This document shows positions 23,445 to 32,028 of a DNA stretch of 43,259 nucleotides, in pieces. Within the stretch, counting starts at the first letter, position 1. The number at the start of each line of letters is the position of its first letter. The position numbers and the translations under genes are program-made. The notes under the pieces are model-generated. The model made no database searches and was not told the origin of the DNA. It saw only the letters and a program-made list of their open reading frames with translations. Origin of the DNA: Myxococcaceae bacterium (GTDB lineage: Bacteria; Myxococcota; Myxococcia; Myxococcales; Myxococcaceae). The stretch covers positions 1 through 43,259 of the forward strand of contig SECN01000032.1 in NCBI GenBank assembly GCA_004173515.1, read 5' to 3'.

Positions 23445-23882
23445 TCAGCGCGCGGACTCCACGTCCAGGTCGCGCGAGGACAGGTCCCAGTCCAGGCCCT
23501 CCCCGCCCGGCGCACCATCCGCGCCCAGGGACACGAGGACCGCCTCCTCGCCCAGCAGCAGGTACCGGTAGTCACGGCCCCACGGGTCCTGCGGCAGCTT
23601 CTCGATGAGGCCCTGCTCCACCAGCGCGCCCAGCCCCGCGTCCGGGGCCGGCAGGCGCCCCGTCGTCTCCACGTGCAGTCGCAGGGCTTCGTGGAGCGCC
23701 TTGAAGTCCCGCGCCACGCGCCGCTGCTTCCCGGGGGTGTGGTCCAGGATCATCCGCACCGTCAGGACCACCGCGGTGGTGAGCAGGGACAGGACGGCGA
23801 GGATCACCATGAGTTCAATCAGCGTCATGCCGCGCCGACACAGCGTGTCCCTGGAGAAGCAGGCCCGGATCCATCCCCTCAT
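23445..23882 (-). CDS. GspG-type pseudopilin, second copy
   Basis: 145 residues from the ATG at 23882, overlapping the stop of the upstream pseudopilin by 4 bases (ATGA). The prepilin peptidase site is R-R-G18 followed by M-T-L-I-E-L-M-V with Glu at +5, then a hydrophobic helix. The C-terminal part has the GspG calcium-loop region: L-P-Q-D-P-W-G-R-D-Y and V-S-L-G-A-D-G-A-P-G-G-E-G-L-D-W-D. The leader (18 residues) is longer and more irregular than in the first copy. It should be processed and inserted in the inner membrane as a subunit of a type II secretion pseudopilus; no other T2SS gene is in the window. Confidence 0.88.
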   Translation of the reverse strand: MRGWIRACFSRDTLCRRGMTLIELMVILAVLSLLTTAVVLTVRMILDHTPGKQRRVARDFKALHEALRLHVETTGRLPAPDAGLGALVEQGLIEKLPQDPWGRDYRYLLLGEEAVLVSLGADGAPGGEGLDWDLSSRDLDVESAR

Positions 23883-24295
23883 CGCGCGGACTCCGCATCC
23901 AGATCGCGCGAGGACAGGTCCCGGTCGTCGCCATCACCGCCCGGAGCGCCGTCCGCACCAAGTGACACGATGACCGGCGTGCTTCTATCCAACGTGTACA
24001 CGTAGTCCTGTCCCCACGGGTCCTGCGGGAGCTTCGCGAGGATCTGCTCGTCCACCAACGCACGCAACCCCGTGGCCGTGTCCGGCAACCGGCTCTTCTT
24101 CACGACGTACAGTTGAAGGCCCTGCCCGAGCGACCCGAAGTCCAGCGCCACGCGCTTCTGCTTCGCGGTCCCCAACTGGCCCAGCACCGCCACGCCCACG
24201 GCGGCGGCAATCAGTCCCAGGATGGTGATGACCACCATGATTTCAATCAGCGTCATGCCGCGCTGACGCCGCACCTGTCGCCTGCTCTTGTCCAT
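23879..24295 (-). CDS. gspG: type II secretion major pseudopilin GspG
   Basis: 138 residues from the ATG at 24295 (MDKSRRQVRRQRG, then MTLIEIMVV). Cleavage is expected after G13, giving an N-methylated Met with Glu at +5. The GspG signature L-P-Q-D-P-W-G-Q-D-Y and the Gly/Asp calcium loop near the end are present, and length is as in known GspG. It is translationally coupled to a second GspG-like gene whose last 30 residues are almost the same (S-L-G-A-D-G-A-P-G-G ... L-S-S-R-D-L-D), so the pair arose by tandem duplication. It could be the main subunit with the second copy as a variant, or both may form a separate pseudopilus. Confidence 0.88.
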   Translation of the reverse strand: MDKSRRQVRRQRGMTLIEIMVVITILGLIAAAVGVAVLGQLGTAKQKRVALDFGSLGQGLQLYVVKKSRLPDTATGLRALVDEQILAKLPQDPWGQDYVYTLDRSTPVIVSLGADGAPGGDGDDRDLSSRDLDAESAR

Positions 24296-24718
24296 GTCTG
24301 CCTTTCCGCCACGGCGCCCCACGCGCCGGTCCCAGGCGGGACGGAGCCTTCAACCTGGCGCCGCGTCCCACCCGGAACGAGCGTGTTTGCAATCAGCGCG
24401 CCTCCGGTCACGCCGGCCCCTCGCGTGAACAAACGCCCCCGCCACCACCTTCGTGTCATCGATGACTGGAAGCCATGTCTGTCTTTCTGGCAGGAGCCCT
24501 GCGCACAACACCGCCACCCTGTCGCGCACCGCATCCCAGGTGCCCGGACCGAATCCCGGCCCTCCCGGATTCCCGGCACGTGCAGTCACCACGCCCCCCG
24601 CCACTTGCGCGCACGCCGTCCTCCGCGATACACGCCCCGCATCGAATCGAATTTGCGAATCAATCTCAAAATCAGCCGGTCGAAGCGGGAAACCGTGAAC
24701 GGCCAGCGAGGCGGGTCC
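24296..24718. other. 423-base intergenic region between divergent genes
   Basis: Lies between gspG (minus) and the RCC1-repeat lipoprotein (plus), so it must hold promoters for both. No open frame looks real. Seen here: a perfect 12-base palindrome (gtcatcgatgac, 24455-24466) and a local AT-rich patch (24648-24672) nearer the RCC1 gene. No RNA gene or repeat array recognised. Confidence 0.6.
24455..24466. promoter_or_regulatory. 12-base perfect palindrome, possible operator
   Basis: gtcatcgatgac reads the same on both strands and lies in the middle of the divergent region between gspG and the RCC1 gene. A dimeric regulator site is possible, but one occurrence in a GC-rich genome is weak evidence. 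Confidence 0.2.
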
Positions 24719-26620
24719 ATGCGGGGACACAAGGCGATGTGGAGGGCGGGGGTGTTGGTGGCGGTGATGCTGCTCGGGGCGTGCGGTGACGACCCGGTGC
24801 CCCTGCCGTCGAACAACACGGATGCGGGCGTGATGCTCGACGCGGGCACGGACGCAGACGCGGGGACCGGAACCGATGCAGGCATGGACGCCGGTACTGA
24901 AACAGACGCGGGCACGGAAACAGACGCAGGCACCGTGACGGACGCGGGCACGCAGGTGGCGGCGCCCACGGTGACCTTCACCTCGCCCACGGACGGCGCC
25001 CAGGTGGAACAGTCGCCGGTGGACGTGCGGGTGGTGGTTCGCGCGGAAGGCGGAATCGCGGCGCTGACGGTGAAGCACAACGCCAGGCCGGACACGGACC
25101 TCACCCCTCCGTCAGGAAAGACGGAGCAGGAGCTGACGGTGTCCGTGGAGCCGGGGATCGGTGAGAACACCTTCACCGTCCACGTGGCGGACGAAGGCGG
25201 CCAGTCCACCGACGCGACCCTGCATTTCGCCTACGGCGACGCTCAACCGCCCACGGTGGCGCTCGCCAGTCCCACCGAAGCCCAGGACCTCACCGTGTAC
25301 CAGGTGCGCGTGACGGGACAGGCCACGGACAACGTCGGCGTGACGGACTTCACCGCCCAGCTCAACGGCGGCACGCAGCAGCCCGAGACCGTGGCCCCGG
25401 ATGGCACCTTCGACTTCGTGCTCACGCCCGCGCGCGGCGACAACACGCTCGTGCTCCGGGCGCGCGACGCCTTCGGCAACGCCACCGAGCAGCAGGTCCA
25501 CTTCCGCTTCGGCCGCTGGGCGACCGGCGGCGGTTCGCACTCGGGACTCCTGCGCGACGGCAAGGTGTACGTCTGGGGAAACAACAACCTGGGGCAGTTG
25601 GGCCTGGGGCAGCCGGGGCCGTCGGCTGGCAATTCCCCCTCGCCGCTGCTGCTGGCGGAGCTGCCCCCTTTGGGCGCGGTGGCGTTCGGTCAGAACAGCT
25701 CGCTCGCGGTCGGGTTGGATGGAACGGTGTGGACGTGGGGTGACAACAAGAACGCGCAGCTGGGCCTGGGCGTCCCCGGCTCCGGCACGCTGGATGTGGC
25801 GACGCGCTGGGCTCCCGTGCGGGTGCCGTCGCTGACGGATGCGGTGACGGCGGTCCGCGGCTTCACGCACGTGCTGGTGCTCGCCGAGGACCACACGGTG
25901 TGGGCCTTCGGAAGCAACAACGCGGGCCAACTGGGCGATGACACGACGAAGAGCGCCTCCGACGTGCCGGTGAAGGTGGTGGGCCTGACCGACGTCATCC
26001 AGGTAGCCGCCGGCTCCGAGCACTCCGTGGCCCTGCGCGCGGACGGCACCGTGTGGACGTGGGGACGCAACGCCTCCGGCAACCTGGGGCTGGGCACCAC
26101 GGACAGTGGACCGCACGCGCGGCCCGCGCAGGTGCCGGGCCTCACGGGCGTGGTGGACATCGCGGCGGGCAAGGACCACTCGCTCGCGCTGCGCGCCGAC
26201 GGCACCGTCGTCTCCTGGGGCCTGGGCGTGAGTGGACAACTGGGCCAGGGCCGCAGCGGCGACGAAGGCAACAGCTCCGTGCCCGTGGCCGTGCTGGACC
26301 TCACGAACGCCACGGCGGTGGCCGCCAACGGCACCGTCAGCTTCGCCCTGCGCGCGGATGGCACCGTCATCGGCTGGGGACAGAACTCCACCGGAACGCT
26401 GGGCACGGGCGACAAGGTGACGCGCACCTCGCCCTCGACGGCCGTGGTGGGACTCACGGGTGTGAAGACGCTGGGCGTGGGCGCGCTGCATGTCGTGAGC
26501 GTGCGGCACGACGAGGCCCTCTTCAGCTGGGGTTGGAACTTCAAGGGCAGCCTGGGAGGCGGACCCGCCGCCAAGGAGTCCTGGGCGTACTCGGAGCCGC
26601 TCCAGGTGACGCTGCCGTGA
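24719..26620 (+). CDS. RCC1-repeat lipoprotein 1
   Basis: 633 residues from the ATG at 24719 (cagcgaggcggg upstream); an ATG at 24737 is an alternative. A lipoprotein signal ends at the lipobox L-L-G-A-C. Next are T/D-A-G repeats (about residues 35-80), two Ig-like modules beginning P-T-V-T-F-T-S-P and P-T-V-A-L-A-S-P (about 82-260), and then an RCC1-type seven-bladed propeller (about 265-633) with the recurring A-A-G-x-x-H-S-x-A-L-R-A-D-G-T-V-W-x-W-G-x-N and G-Q-L-G-x-G. RCC1 propellers bind proteins or act as exchange factors in eukaryotes; secreted bacterial ones are of unknown role, likely surface adhesion or protein interaction. Its last base triplet overlaps the next gene, a shorter paralogue. 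Confidence 0.9.
   Translation: MRGHKAMWRAGVLVAVMLLGACGDDPVPLPSNNTDAGVMLDAGTDADAGTGTDAGMDAGTETDAGTETDAGTVTDAGTQVAAPTVTFTSPTDGAQVEQSPVDVRVVVRAEGGIAALTVKHNARPDTDLTPPSGKTEQELTVSVEPGIGENTFTVHVADEGGQSTDATLHFAYGDAQPPTVALASPTEAQDLTVYQVRVTGQATDNVGVTDFTAQLNGGTQQPETVAPDGTFDFVLTPARGDNTLVLRARDAFGNATEQQVHFRFGRWATGGGSHSGLLRDGKVYVWGNNNLGQLGLGQPGPSAGNSPSPLLLAELPPLGAVAFGQNSSLAVGLDGTVWTWGDNKNAQLGLGVPGSGTLDVATRWAPVRVPSLTDAVTAVRGFTHVLVLAEDHTVWAFGSNNAGQLGDDTTKSASDVPVKVVGLTDVIQVAAGSEHSVALRADGTVWTWGRNASGNLGLGTTDSGPHARPAQVPGLTGVVDIAAGKDHSLALRADGTVVSWGLGVSGQLGQGRSGDEGNSSVPVAVLDLTNATAVAANGTVSFALRADGTVIGWGQNSTGTLGTGDKVTRTSPSTAVVGLTGVKTLGVGALHVVSVRHDEALFSWGWNFKGSLGGGPAAKESWAYSEPLQVTLP
24820..24955 (+). repeat. degenerate Thr-Asp-Ala-Gly-coding repeat
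   Basis: About ten imperfect copies of a 12-base unit (acggacgcgggc-like) code for T-D-A-G and related words in the linker of the first RCC1 lipoprotein. Such Asp-rich linkers follow the lipid anchor in many myxobacterial lipoproteins. Confidence 0.6.
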
Positions 26621-28035
26621 GAAGGGCCGCCCTGCTCCTGATGATGGCGGTGTGTTCCTGCGGCGAGACGACCCCGCCGTGGGAGGACCCCTTCCTGCCG
26701 CCTCCGCCTCCGCTCGACACGGAGGCGCCGGTGTTGCGCATCGACACGCCCGTCCCGGGCCAGTGGTTGAACGTGCCTCGCCTGCGCCTGAGCGGCGACG
26801 TGGGAGACGCCACCCGGGTCGAGGTGTGGGTCGACGACGGAATCTCCCGGACGCTGTCCGTCGCCGGCTCCACGCTGTCGATGGAGCTGACCGTGCCGCC
26901 GGGCTCGCACGTGCTCCACGTGTCGGCCACGGATGCCGCGGGCAACACGGCGACGCAGGACGTGCCTTACAACGGGGGCCCGAGGCTTGGAGGTGGGCTC
27001 GGCCACTCCGCCGTGGTGCGCCAGGGACGCCTCACCACGTGGGGCGCCAATGGACAGGGACAGCTGTGCGAGACCACGCCCGACGAGCGGCTGAGTCCCG
27101 CGTTCGCGCTCGAAGGTCAGCGCCCCATCGCCCTGCTGTCGGCGATGGACACCACCGCGTGGATCTCCCCTGACGGAAGCGCCTGGCTGTGCGGCGCGCT
27201 GGCGTCCCTGCTCGACGCGGGCGGCACGGTGGGGAGTGCTCATCGCGTGGAGGGCGTGAAGGACGTGGTGGGCGTCGCGCTGGGCAGTGGCCACGTGCTG
27301 CTGCTGGATGCGAGCGGACAGGTCTGGGCGTTCGGGACCAACGCGCGCGGACAGTTGGGCCTGGGCGAGGAGGGCGAAGCGGTGACGCAGCCCACCGCCG
27401 TGCCGGACCTCACGGATGTGGTGCAGGTGGTCGCGGGCAGCGAACACTCCGCGGCGCTGCACCGCGACGGCACCGTGTCCGTCTGGGGCTACAACCGGGA
27501 CGGCGTGCTGGGCACGGGCGAAACGGAAGCGCGCGTGCAGGCATCCCCTGGACGCGTGCCCAGGCTGGAGCAGGTGGAGCACCTGGCTTCGGGGCGCAGC
27601 CATCTGCTGGCGCTGCTCGCGGACGGCACGGTGCGCGCGTGGGGCACGGGGACGTCGGGGCAGCTCGGCCACGGTGACGCGGGCTTCGGCGCGGGACGTG
27701 CGCAACCCACGCCAGTGCTGACGCTCACGGGCGTCACGGCGGTGACGGCCGCGAACAACTCCAGTTGGGCATTGGGACGCGACGGCACGGGCTGGGCCTG
27801 GGGACTCAACAGCACCGGGCAGCTTGGCGTTGGAGACACCAACCAGCGCGTCGCGCCCGCGCGTGTGGCCACGGACCTGCCGCTGGTGGAGATCGCGGCG
27901 GGGGCGCAGCATGCGCTCGCGCGCACGCGGGAGGACACGGTGATCATCTGGGGCGGGAACCTCAGCGGACAGCTGGGTCAGGGTGAAGGCGCGCCCAGGA
28001 GCGTGTCCACGCCGCGCTCGGTGAACCTGCCCTGA
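26617..28035 (+). CDS. RCC1-repeat lipoprotein 2
   Basis: 472 residues from a GTG at 26617 that overlaps the stop of the previous gene by 4 bases (GTGA), so translation is coupled. The start V-R-R-A-A-L-L-L-M-M-A-V-C-S-C is a short lipoprotein-type signal with a non-ideal lipobox. A Pro-rich spacer, one Ig-like module (P-V-L-R-I-D-T-P-V-P-G-Q, about 35-120) and an RCC1 propeller (about 125-472) follow: for example A-G-S-E-H-S-A-A-L-H-R-D-G-T-V-S-V-W-G and G-Q-L-G-L-G. It lacks the TDAG linker and one Ig module of its neighbour. The two are likely paralogues from tandem duplication. Confidence 0.88.
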   Translation: MRRAALLLMMAVCSCGETTPPWEDPFLPPPPPLDTEAPVLRIDTPVPGQWLNVPRLRLSGDVGDATRVEVWVDDGISRTLSVAGSTLSMELTVPPGSHVLHVSATDAAGNTATQDVPYNGGPRLGGGLGHSAVVRQGRLTTWGANGQGQLCETTPDERLSPAFALEGQRPIALLSAMDTTAWISPDGSAWLCGALASLLDAGGTVGSAHRVEGVKDVVGVALGSGHVLLLDASGQVWAFGTNARGQLGLGEEGEAVTQPTAVPDLTDVVQVVAGSEHSAALHRDGTVSVWGYNRDGVLGTGETEARVQASPGRVPRLEQVEHLASGRSHLLALLADGTVRAWGTGTSGQLGHGDAGFGAGRAQPTPVLTLTGVTAVTAANNSSWALGRDGTGWAWGLNSTGQLGVGDTNQRVAPARVATDLPLVEIAAGAQHALARTREDTVIIWGGNLSGQLGQGEGAPRSVSTPRSVNLP

Positions 28036-28043
28036 CTTCCCCC

Positions 28044-29522
28044 ATGCGCTCCACCATCCCGGCCCACCTGATGAAGTCCTTACAGTGCCTCGCCCTGATG
28101 CTCACGCTCGCGTCGTGCGGTGAGCCCTCGGCACCCATCGTCAAACCGCCTCCGGACGAGCCCCCCATCGAGACTCCGGAAGAAGTGCCGCTGGAGGTCG
28201 CGCCGCTTGAACCCGGGGAGGCACTGATGGGAGGCGCCACCACGGTGTTCCGCACCGACCCTGAAGCGTTCCTGCAACCCGTGGCGAACATCACCGTGGA
28301 GCGCAAGTCGCGCTTCCTCCTGGGCGAAGCCAACTTCGAGGTGGACTGGGTTTCCGCGCCGAGCAGCCAACGCGACCGCGACGGCCTGGGCCCCCTCTTC
28401 CACGCCACCTCCTGCCTCGCCTGCCACGTCGGCAACGGCCGGGGTGCCCCTGTCGTGGGAAGCGCGTACGCGCCCACGCCCCTGCTGATCCGCCTCTCCA
28501 TCCCCGGCCGGGACGCCCACGGCGCACCGATTCCCGAGCCCACCTACGGCGACCAGTTCCAGCCTCGCGCCATCACTGGCCTCCCCGCCGAGGGACAGGT
28601 GGAGGTGACGTACGAATCCCTGCCGGCCATCGCGCTCACCGGCGCCAGCTCCGTGAGCCTCCAGTCCCCGAGCTACGCGTTGGTGGACCTGGGCTACGGA
28701 CCGCTCGCGCCCGACGTGCGCATCTCCCCGCGCATCGCGCAGCCCATGATCGGCCTGGGCCTGCTCGCCGCCATCCCGGATGCGACGCTGCTCGCGTGGG
28801 CGGACCCCGAGGACCGCGACGGAGACGGCATCCGAGGCCGTCCCAACCGCGTGTGGAGCGTGAAGCAGGGCCGCGAGGTCCTGGGCCGCTTCGGCTGGAA
28901 GGCGAATCAGCCCGACCTGGAGCACCAGGCCGCGGGCGCGCTGCTGGGCGACATGGGCCTCACCTCGCCGCTGTTCTCCCAGTCCGCGTGCACCGCCACG
29001 CAGACACATTGCCTGGCGGCCGCGACCGGCGGTGAGCCCGAGGTGGATGCCACGAACCTCGCGACCCTCTCCGACTACTCGCACCTCATCGCCGTGCCCG
29101 CGCGCCGGGGCGCCGAACGCGAGGACGTGCGCACGGGCAAGGCGGCCTTCCAGCGCGCGGGGTGCGCGAGCTGCCACCGCCCCACCACCGTCACTGGGGA
29201 ACTGCCCGGCTTCCCGGAGCTGTCGTACCAGCGCATCTGGCCGTACACCGACCTGCTGTTGCACGACCTGGGCGAAGCGCTCGCGGACGGACGCGACGAC
29301 TTCCAGGCCACTGGCACCGAGTGGCGCACCCCACCCCTCTGGGGTCTGGGCCTCACCGCCACCGTGAACGGGCACACGCACCTGCTCCACGACGGCCGCG
29401 CCCGCTCCGTCCTGGAAGCCATCCTCTGGCACGGCGGCGAAGCGACGGCCTCACGCGAAGCCGTGCGGCGCATGTCCCCCAAGGAGCGCGCGGCACTGCT
29501 CACGTTCCTCGACTCGCTCTAA
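28044..29522 (+). CDS. di-haem DUF1111 lipoprotein (thiol oxidoreductase/peroxidase-like)
   Basis: 492 residues from the ATG at 28044; an in-frame ATG at 28071 gives a cleaner lipoprotein signal (MKSLQCLALMLTLASC), and neither has a good Shine-Dalgarno. Two haem c sites are visible: C124-L-A-C127-H128 and C-A-S-C-H near residue 375. D-G-L-G-P-L-F-H, W-A-D-P-E-D-R-D-G-D-G-I-R-G-R-P-N and F-G-W-K-A-N-Q-P match the DUF1111/DHOR family, proteins related to MauG/CcpA-type di-haem peroxidases and often annotated thiol oxidoreductase. It should work in the periplasm or at the outer membrane, possibly on a Cys, Trp or metal-uptake partner. It follows the RCC1 pair by 8 bases, so the three probably form one operon; the usual imelysin partner is absent. 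Confidence 0.88.
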   Translation: MRSTIPAHLMKSLQCLALMLTLASCGEPSAPIVKPPPDEPPIETPEEVPLEVAPLEPGEALMGGATTVFRTDPEAFLQPVANITVERKSRFLLGEANFEVDWVSAPSSQRDRDGLGPLFHATSCLACHVGNGRGAPVVGSAYAPTPLLIRLSIPGRDAHGAPIPEPTYGDQFQPRAITGLPAEGQVEVTYESLPAIALTGASSVSLQSPSYALVDLGYGPLAPDVRISPRIAQPMIGLGLLAAIPDATLLAWADPEDRDGDGIRGRPNRVWSVKQGREVLGRFGWKANQPDLEHQAAGALLGDMGLTSPLFSQSACTATQTHCLAAATGGEPEVDATNLATLSDYSHLIAVPARRGAEREDVRTGKAAFQRAGCASCHRPTTVTGELPGFPELSYQRIWPYTDLLLHDLGEALADGRDDFQATGTEWRTPPLWGLGLTATVNGHTHLLHDGRARSVLEAILWHGGEATASREAVRRMSPKERAALLTFLDSL

Positions 29523-29582
29523 GCAGGTCGCCAGGGCGCGTCCCAGGTCAGAGACGCCCCCGGCCCACTTCACGCCGAACTG

Positions 29583-29597
29583 GTCCGACAGTCGGAC
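29583..29597. promoter_or_regulatory. 15-base inverted repeat between convergent genes
   Basis: gtccgacagtcggac is a perfect palindrome around a central A, placed between the stops of the DUF1111 gene and the TreT-like gene. It could form a short-loop hairpin and end transcription, or be a protein site. Confidence 0.3.
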
Positions 29598-29615
29598 AGG
29601 TTTGGACGCTTCATC

Positions 29616-30869
29616 CTATGTCGACAGGTGCGGCAGCGGGCGCAGGTGGTAGCGGGCCTCGAAGGCGTTGAAGAGGTCCAGGTACTGCTCCAGGTAGCGC
29701 GTGAGCAGGAAGCGGCGGCGCACCGTCTCGTGCGCGCGCTGTCCCATCTGGTGGCGCAGCTTCGGACTCCTGAGCAACTGCACGATGCGCTCGGCGCACT
29801 GCTCCACCGAGTCCACCAGGAAGCCGTTGTGCCCGTCTTCAATCTGATGGCGGATGCCGCCCACGTTCCCCCCGATGACCGGCGTCCCCTTCCACATCGC
29901 CTCCGCCACGGTGAGCCCGAAGCCCTCGCGCAGCGACTTCTGCAACACCACCGCGGCCCGGCGCTGGAGCGCGTTCACCAGCGCCGTGTCCTCGCGGCTC
30001 AGGATGATGAGCCGCTCGTCGCGGTGCCGCGTCACCTCCGAGTACACCTCCTGTCCCTCCGGGTCATCCGAGGCCATGTTTCCCAGCAGCACCAGCGTGC
30101 ACGGCGTCTGCTTGCGCGCCAGTTGCCACGCGGCCACCACGCCCTCCGGGTCCTTCCACCGGTCGAAGCGTGAAATCTGCACCACCAGCGGCAGGTCCGT
30201 GGGGATGCGGTGGTGCGCCAGCCGCTCGTCCATCTCCGCGTCGTTCATCTCCCGGTTCTTGATGGAGAACGGATCGATGGCCGGCATGAAGAACAACTGC
30301 GGCACGCTCAATTCGCGCGCGTACTCCGGGATGCTCAACACCGTCGCGTCGTACTGTTCCACGAAGGGCTTCAGGTACGCCCACAGCGCGGGGTCCGGCC
30401 GGGACAGGTCCACGTGGCAGCGCCAGATCCACGGCCCGCGCTTGCGGCTGTGCCGCACGATGGGCAGCGGCTGCGGATCATGGATGACCACCCGGTCGTG
30501 GTCCAACCGGTTGCGCACCGCGTTCTCGTAGACGACCTCCTCGTAGATGTTCGCCTTCATCGGCGTCAGGTGGATGTCCGAGCCCTGCAACGCGTTGTGC
30601 ATCTTCTTCGTGATGTTGAAGAAGTCTGGCGGCCCCTGGATGGCGCGCCACTCCGTCACCATGCCCACGCTGTTCATCAACAGCGTCAGCGGGGACAACA
30701 GCTCCGCCACCCCGCCGCCGTAGTACGTGGAGTTCACGTGCGCGACCCGCAGGTCCTGCAGTGGACGCGCCTTCTCCAGGATGCGCTCCACCACCTCCGC
30801 GCCCACGTAGCGCTCGTAGTGCTCGACCTGGACCAGGGGGTGCGGATCGCGGTGGGAGCTCTTCGTCAT
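29616..30869 (-). CDS. treT: GT4 glycosyltransferase, probable trehalose synthase (TreT)
   Basis: 417 residues from the ATG at 30869 (MTKSSHRDPHPLVQVEHYERYVG), with aaggggggc just before it. Early V-N-S-T-Y-Y-G-G-G-V-A-E-L-L, E-W-R-A-I-Q-G-P-P-D-F-F-N-I-T-K-K and H-N-A-L-Q-G are typical of trehalose glycosyltransferring synthase, which joins NDP-glucose and glucose to trehalose. The C-terminal Rossmann half has the GT-B donor site: Q-I-S-R-F-D-R-W-K-D-P, and E-G-F-G-L-T-V-A-E-A-M-W-K-G-T-P-V-I-G (E-x7-E pair). Length matches TreT. Likely role: osmotic or desiccation protection, in keeping with sporulating myxobacteria (inference). It shares its direction with the formyltransferase upstream, 101 bases away. 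Confidence 0.82.
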   Translation of the reverse strand: MTKSSHRDPHPLVQVEHYERYVGAEVVERILEKARPLQDLRVAHVNSTYYGGGVAELLSPLTLLMNSVGMVTEWRAIQGPPDFFNITKKMHNALQGSDIHLTPMKANIYEEVVYENAVRNRLDHDRVVIHDPQPLPIVRHSRKRGPWIWRCHVDLSRPDPALWAYLKPFVEQYDATVLSIPEYARELSVPQLFFMPAIDPFSIKNREMNDAEMDERLAHHRIPTDLPLVVQISRFDRWKDPEGVVAAWQLARKQTPCTLVLLGNMASDDPEGQEVYSEVTRHRDERLIILSREDTALVNALQRRAAVVLQKSLREGFGLTVAEAMWKGTPVIGGNVGGIRHQIEDGHNGFLVDSVEQCAERIVQLLRSPKLRHQMGQRAHETVRRRFLLTRYLEQYLDLFNAFEARYHLRPLPHLST

Positions 30870-30970
30870 GCCCCCTTGTCTGCGTCCGCTCCCCCACGGG
30901 TGCCACCCTCCCTCCACGCCGGATGCCCGCTGCCTTACACAACCCCGGCACGGGGAACCGCCTCCACCGC

Positions 30971-31888
30971 TCAGGGCTCCTCCGGCGTGTACGCCACCAG
31001 CCACAACGGCGAATCCCCACACTGCACCAGGCACTGGTCCCCCTGCCGCGCCAGGAGCGTGCCCGGCGCCGCCTGGGGGTCCTCGCCCCGCCACGCGCGC
31101 GTGCGCTGCACCCGCACCCACCGGCCCTGCAACAGCGCGCGCGCATCGCCGTTGCCCTCGCGCCACGCGGCGAAGCGGCACGCGCGCACCTTCAGGTGCA
31201 CGGAGCGCGCGCTGTCCCGCCAGTCGATGTCCCGGTACGCCAGGTCGAAGAAGGGCGCGGGCGTCGCCGCCGCGTCCACCTGCGGCTCCCCCACATCCCG
31301 CCGGGCCACATGCTCCAGCATCGTCGGCAGCAACCGGCGCGACGCGCGCATCATCCGCTCGAAGAGGACCTCTTCCGTGTCCTCGTCGATGACGGGGAAG
31401 GTGCCCTGCACCAGCACCGGTCCGGTGTCGAACGTCGCGTCCATCCGGTGGAACGTCAGCCCCAGCTCCCGCGCGTCATCGCGCAACGCCCAGCCCACCG
31501 GACACGGCCCCCGGTAGCGCGGCAACAGCGACGGGTGCACGTTGATGGCCCCCAGCGGCGCCAACGCCAGCGCCTCCGGCGTCAGCTTCCACGGGAAGAA
31601 GAAGGACAAGAGGAGGTCCGGCTTCAGCGCCGCGAGCCGCGCCGTCAACCGCGCCCGCTCGGCCACCAGCAGGACGTCCAGCGGCGGCGGCGCGGACTCG
31701 AACAGCCGCCGCAGCTCCGTCCACCCTTCCATGTCCAGCGGACGCAGGCCCCGCACGCCCGCGGGCACCACCACCGCCACCACCTCATGCCCCCGCGCCC
31801 GCAGCGACAACGTGAAGTCGTGCGCCACCGAAGGCGCCACGGTCAGCAACACGATGCGCCAGCCAGTCGCGGCACCGGGAGTCGGCAT
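30971..31888 (-). CDS. formyltransferase, methionyl-tRNA formyltransferase-like
   Basis: 305 residues from the ATG at 31888. The formyltransferase core is clear: I-N116-V-H118-P-S-L-L-P-R-Y-R-G with catalytic Asn and His, and D154-T-G as the third active residue. A C-terminal region with D-I-D-W-R-D-S-A-R-S-V-H-L-K-V-R-A recalls the Fmt C-terminal domain. The N-terminal region between residues 20 and 90 differs from true Fmt, and the gene is not beside def or a ribosomal locus, so I favour a paralogue using N10-formyl-THF on a sugar nucleotide or other amine. Being close to a glycosyltransferase gene fits that. Cytoplasmic. Confidence 0.78.
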   Translation of the reverse strand: MPTPGAATGWRIVLLTVAPSVAHDFTLSLRARGHEVVAVVVPAGVRGLRPLDMEGWTELRRLFESAPPPLDVLLVAERARLTARLAALKPDLLLSFFFPWKLTPEALALAPLGAINVHPSLLPRYRGPCPVGWALRDDARELGLTFHRMDATFDTGPVLVQGTFPVIDEDTEEVLFERMMRASRRLLPTMLEHVARRDVGEPQVDAAATPAPFFDLAYRDIDWRDSARSVHLKVRACRFAAWREGNGDARALLQGRWVRVQRTRAWRGEDPQAAPGTLLARQGDQCLVQCGDSPLWLVAYTPEEP

Positions 31889-31954
31889 GGCCGTCTCCTA
31901 ACAGCTCGCACCCGGTGTGCGCCCGGACTGTGTGCATCACCTTCCCTGAAAATG

Positions 31955-31989
31955 AAAAACGCGCTCGCCCCAAGAGGGAGCGAGCGCGT
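31955..31989 (-). terminator. Rho-independent terminator of metK
   Basis: A perfect 9-bp stem (acgcgctcg 31959-31967 and cgagcgcgt 31981-31989) with a 13-base loop, read on the minus strand just after the metK stop, is followed by a run of T (gttttt). This is the clearest intrinsic terminator in the window. Confidence 0.8.
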
Positions 31990-32028
31990 GGATTCAGGCG
32001 GTTTGCGCCGGGTCCGGGGACCGGAGCG

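Noticed and set aside
24820..24955. CRISPR-like or tandem-repeat array
   Set aside because: Units are short, in frame and code for TDAG in a lipoprotein linker; there are no spacers.
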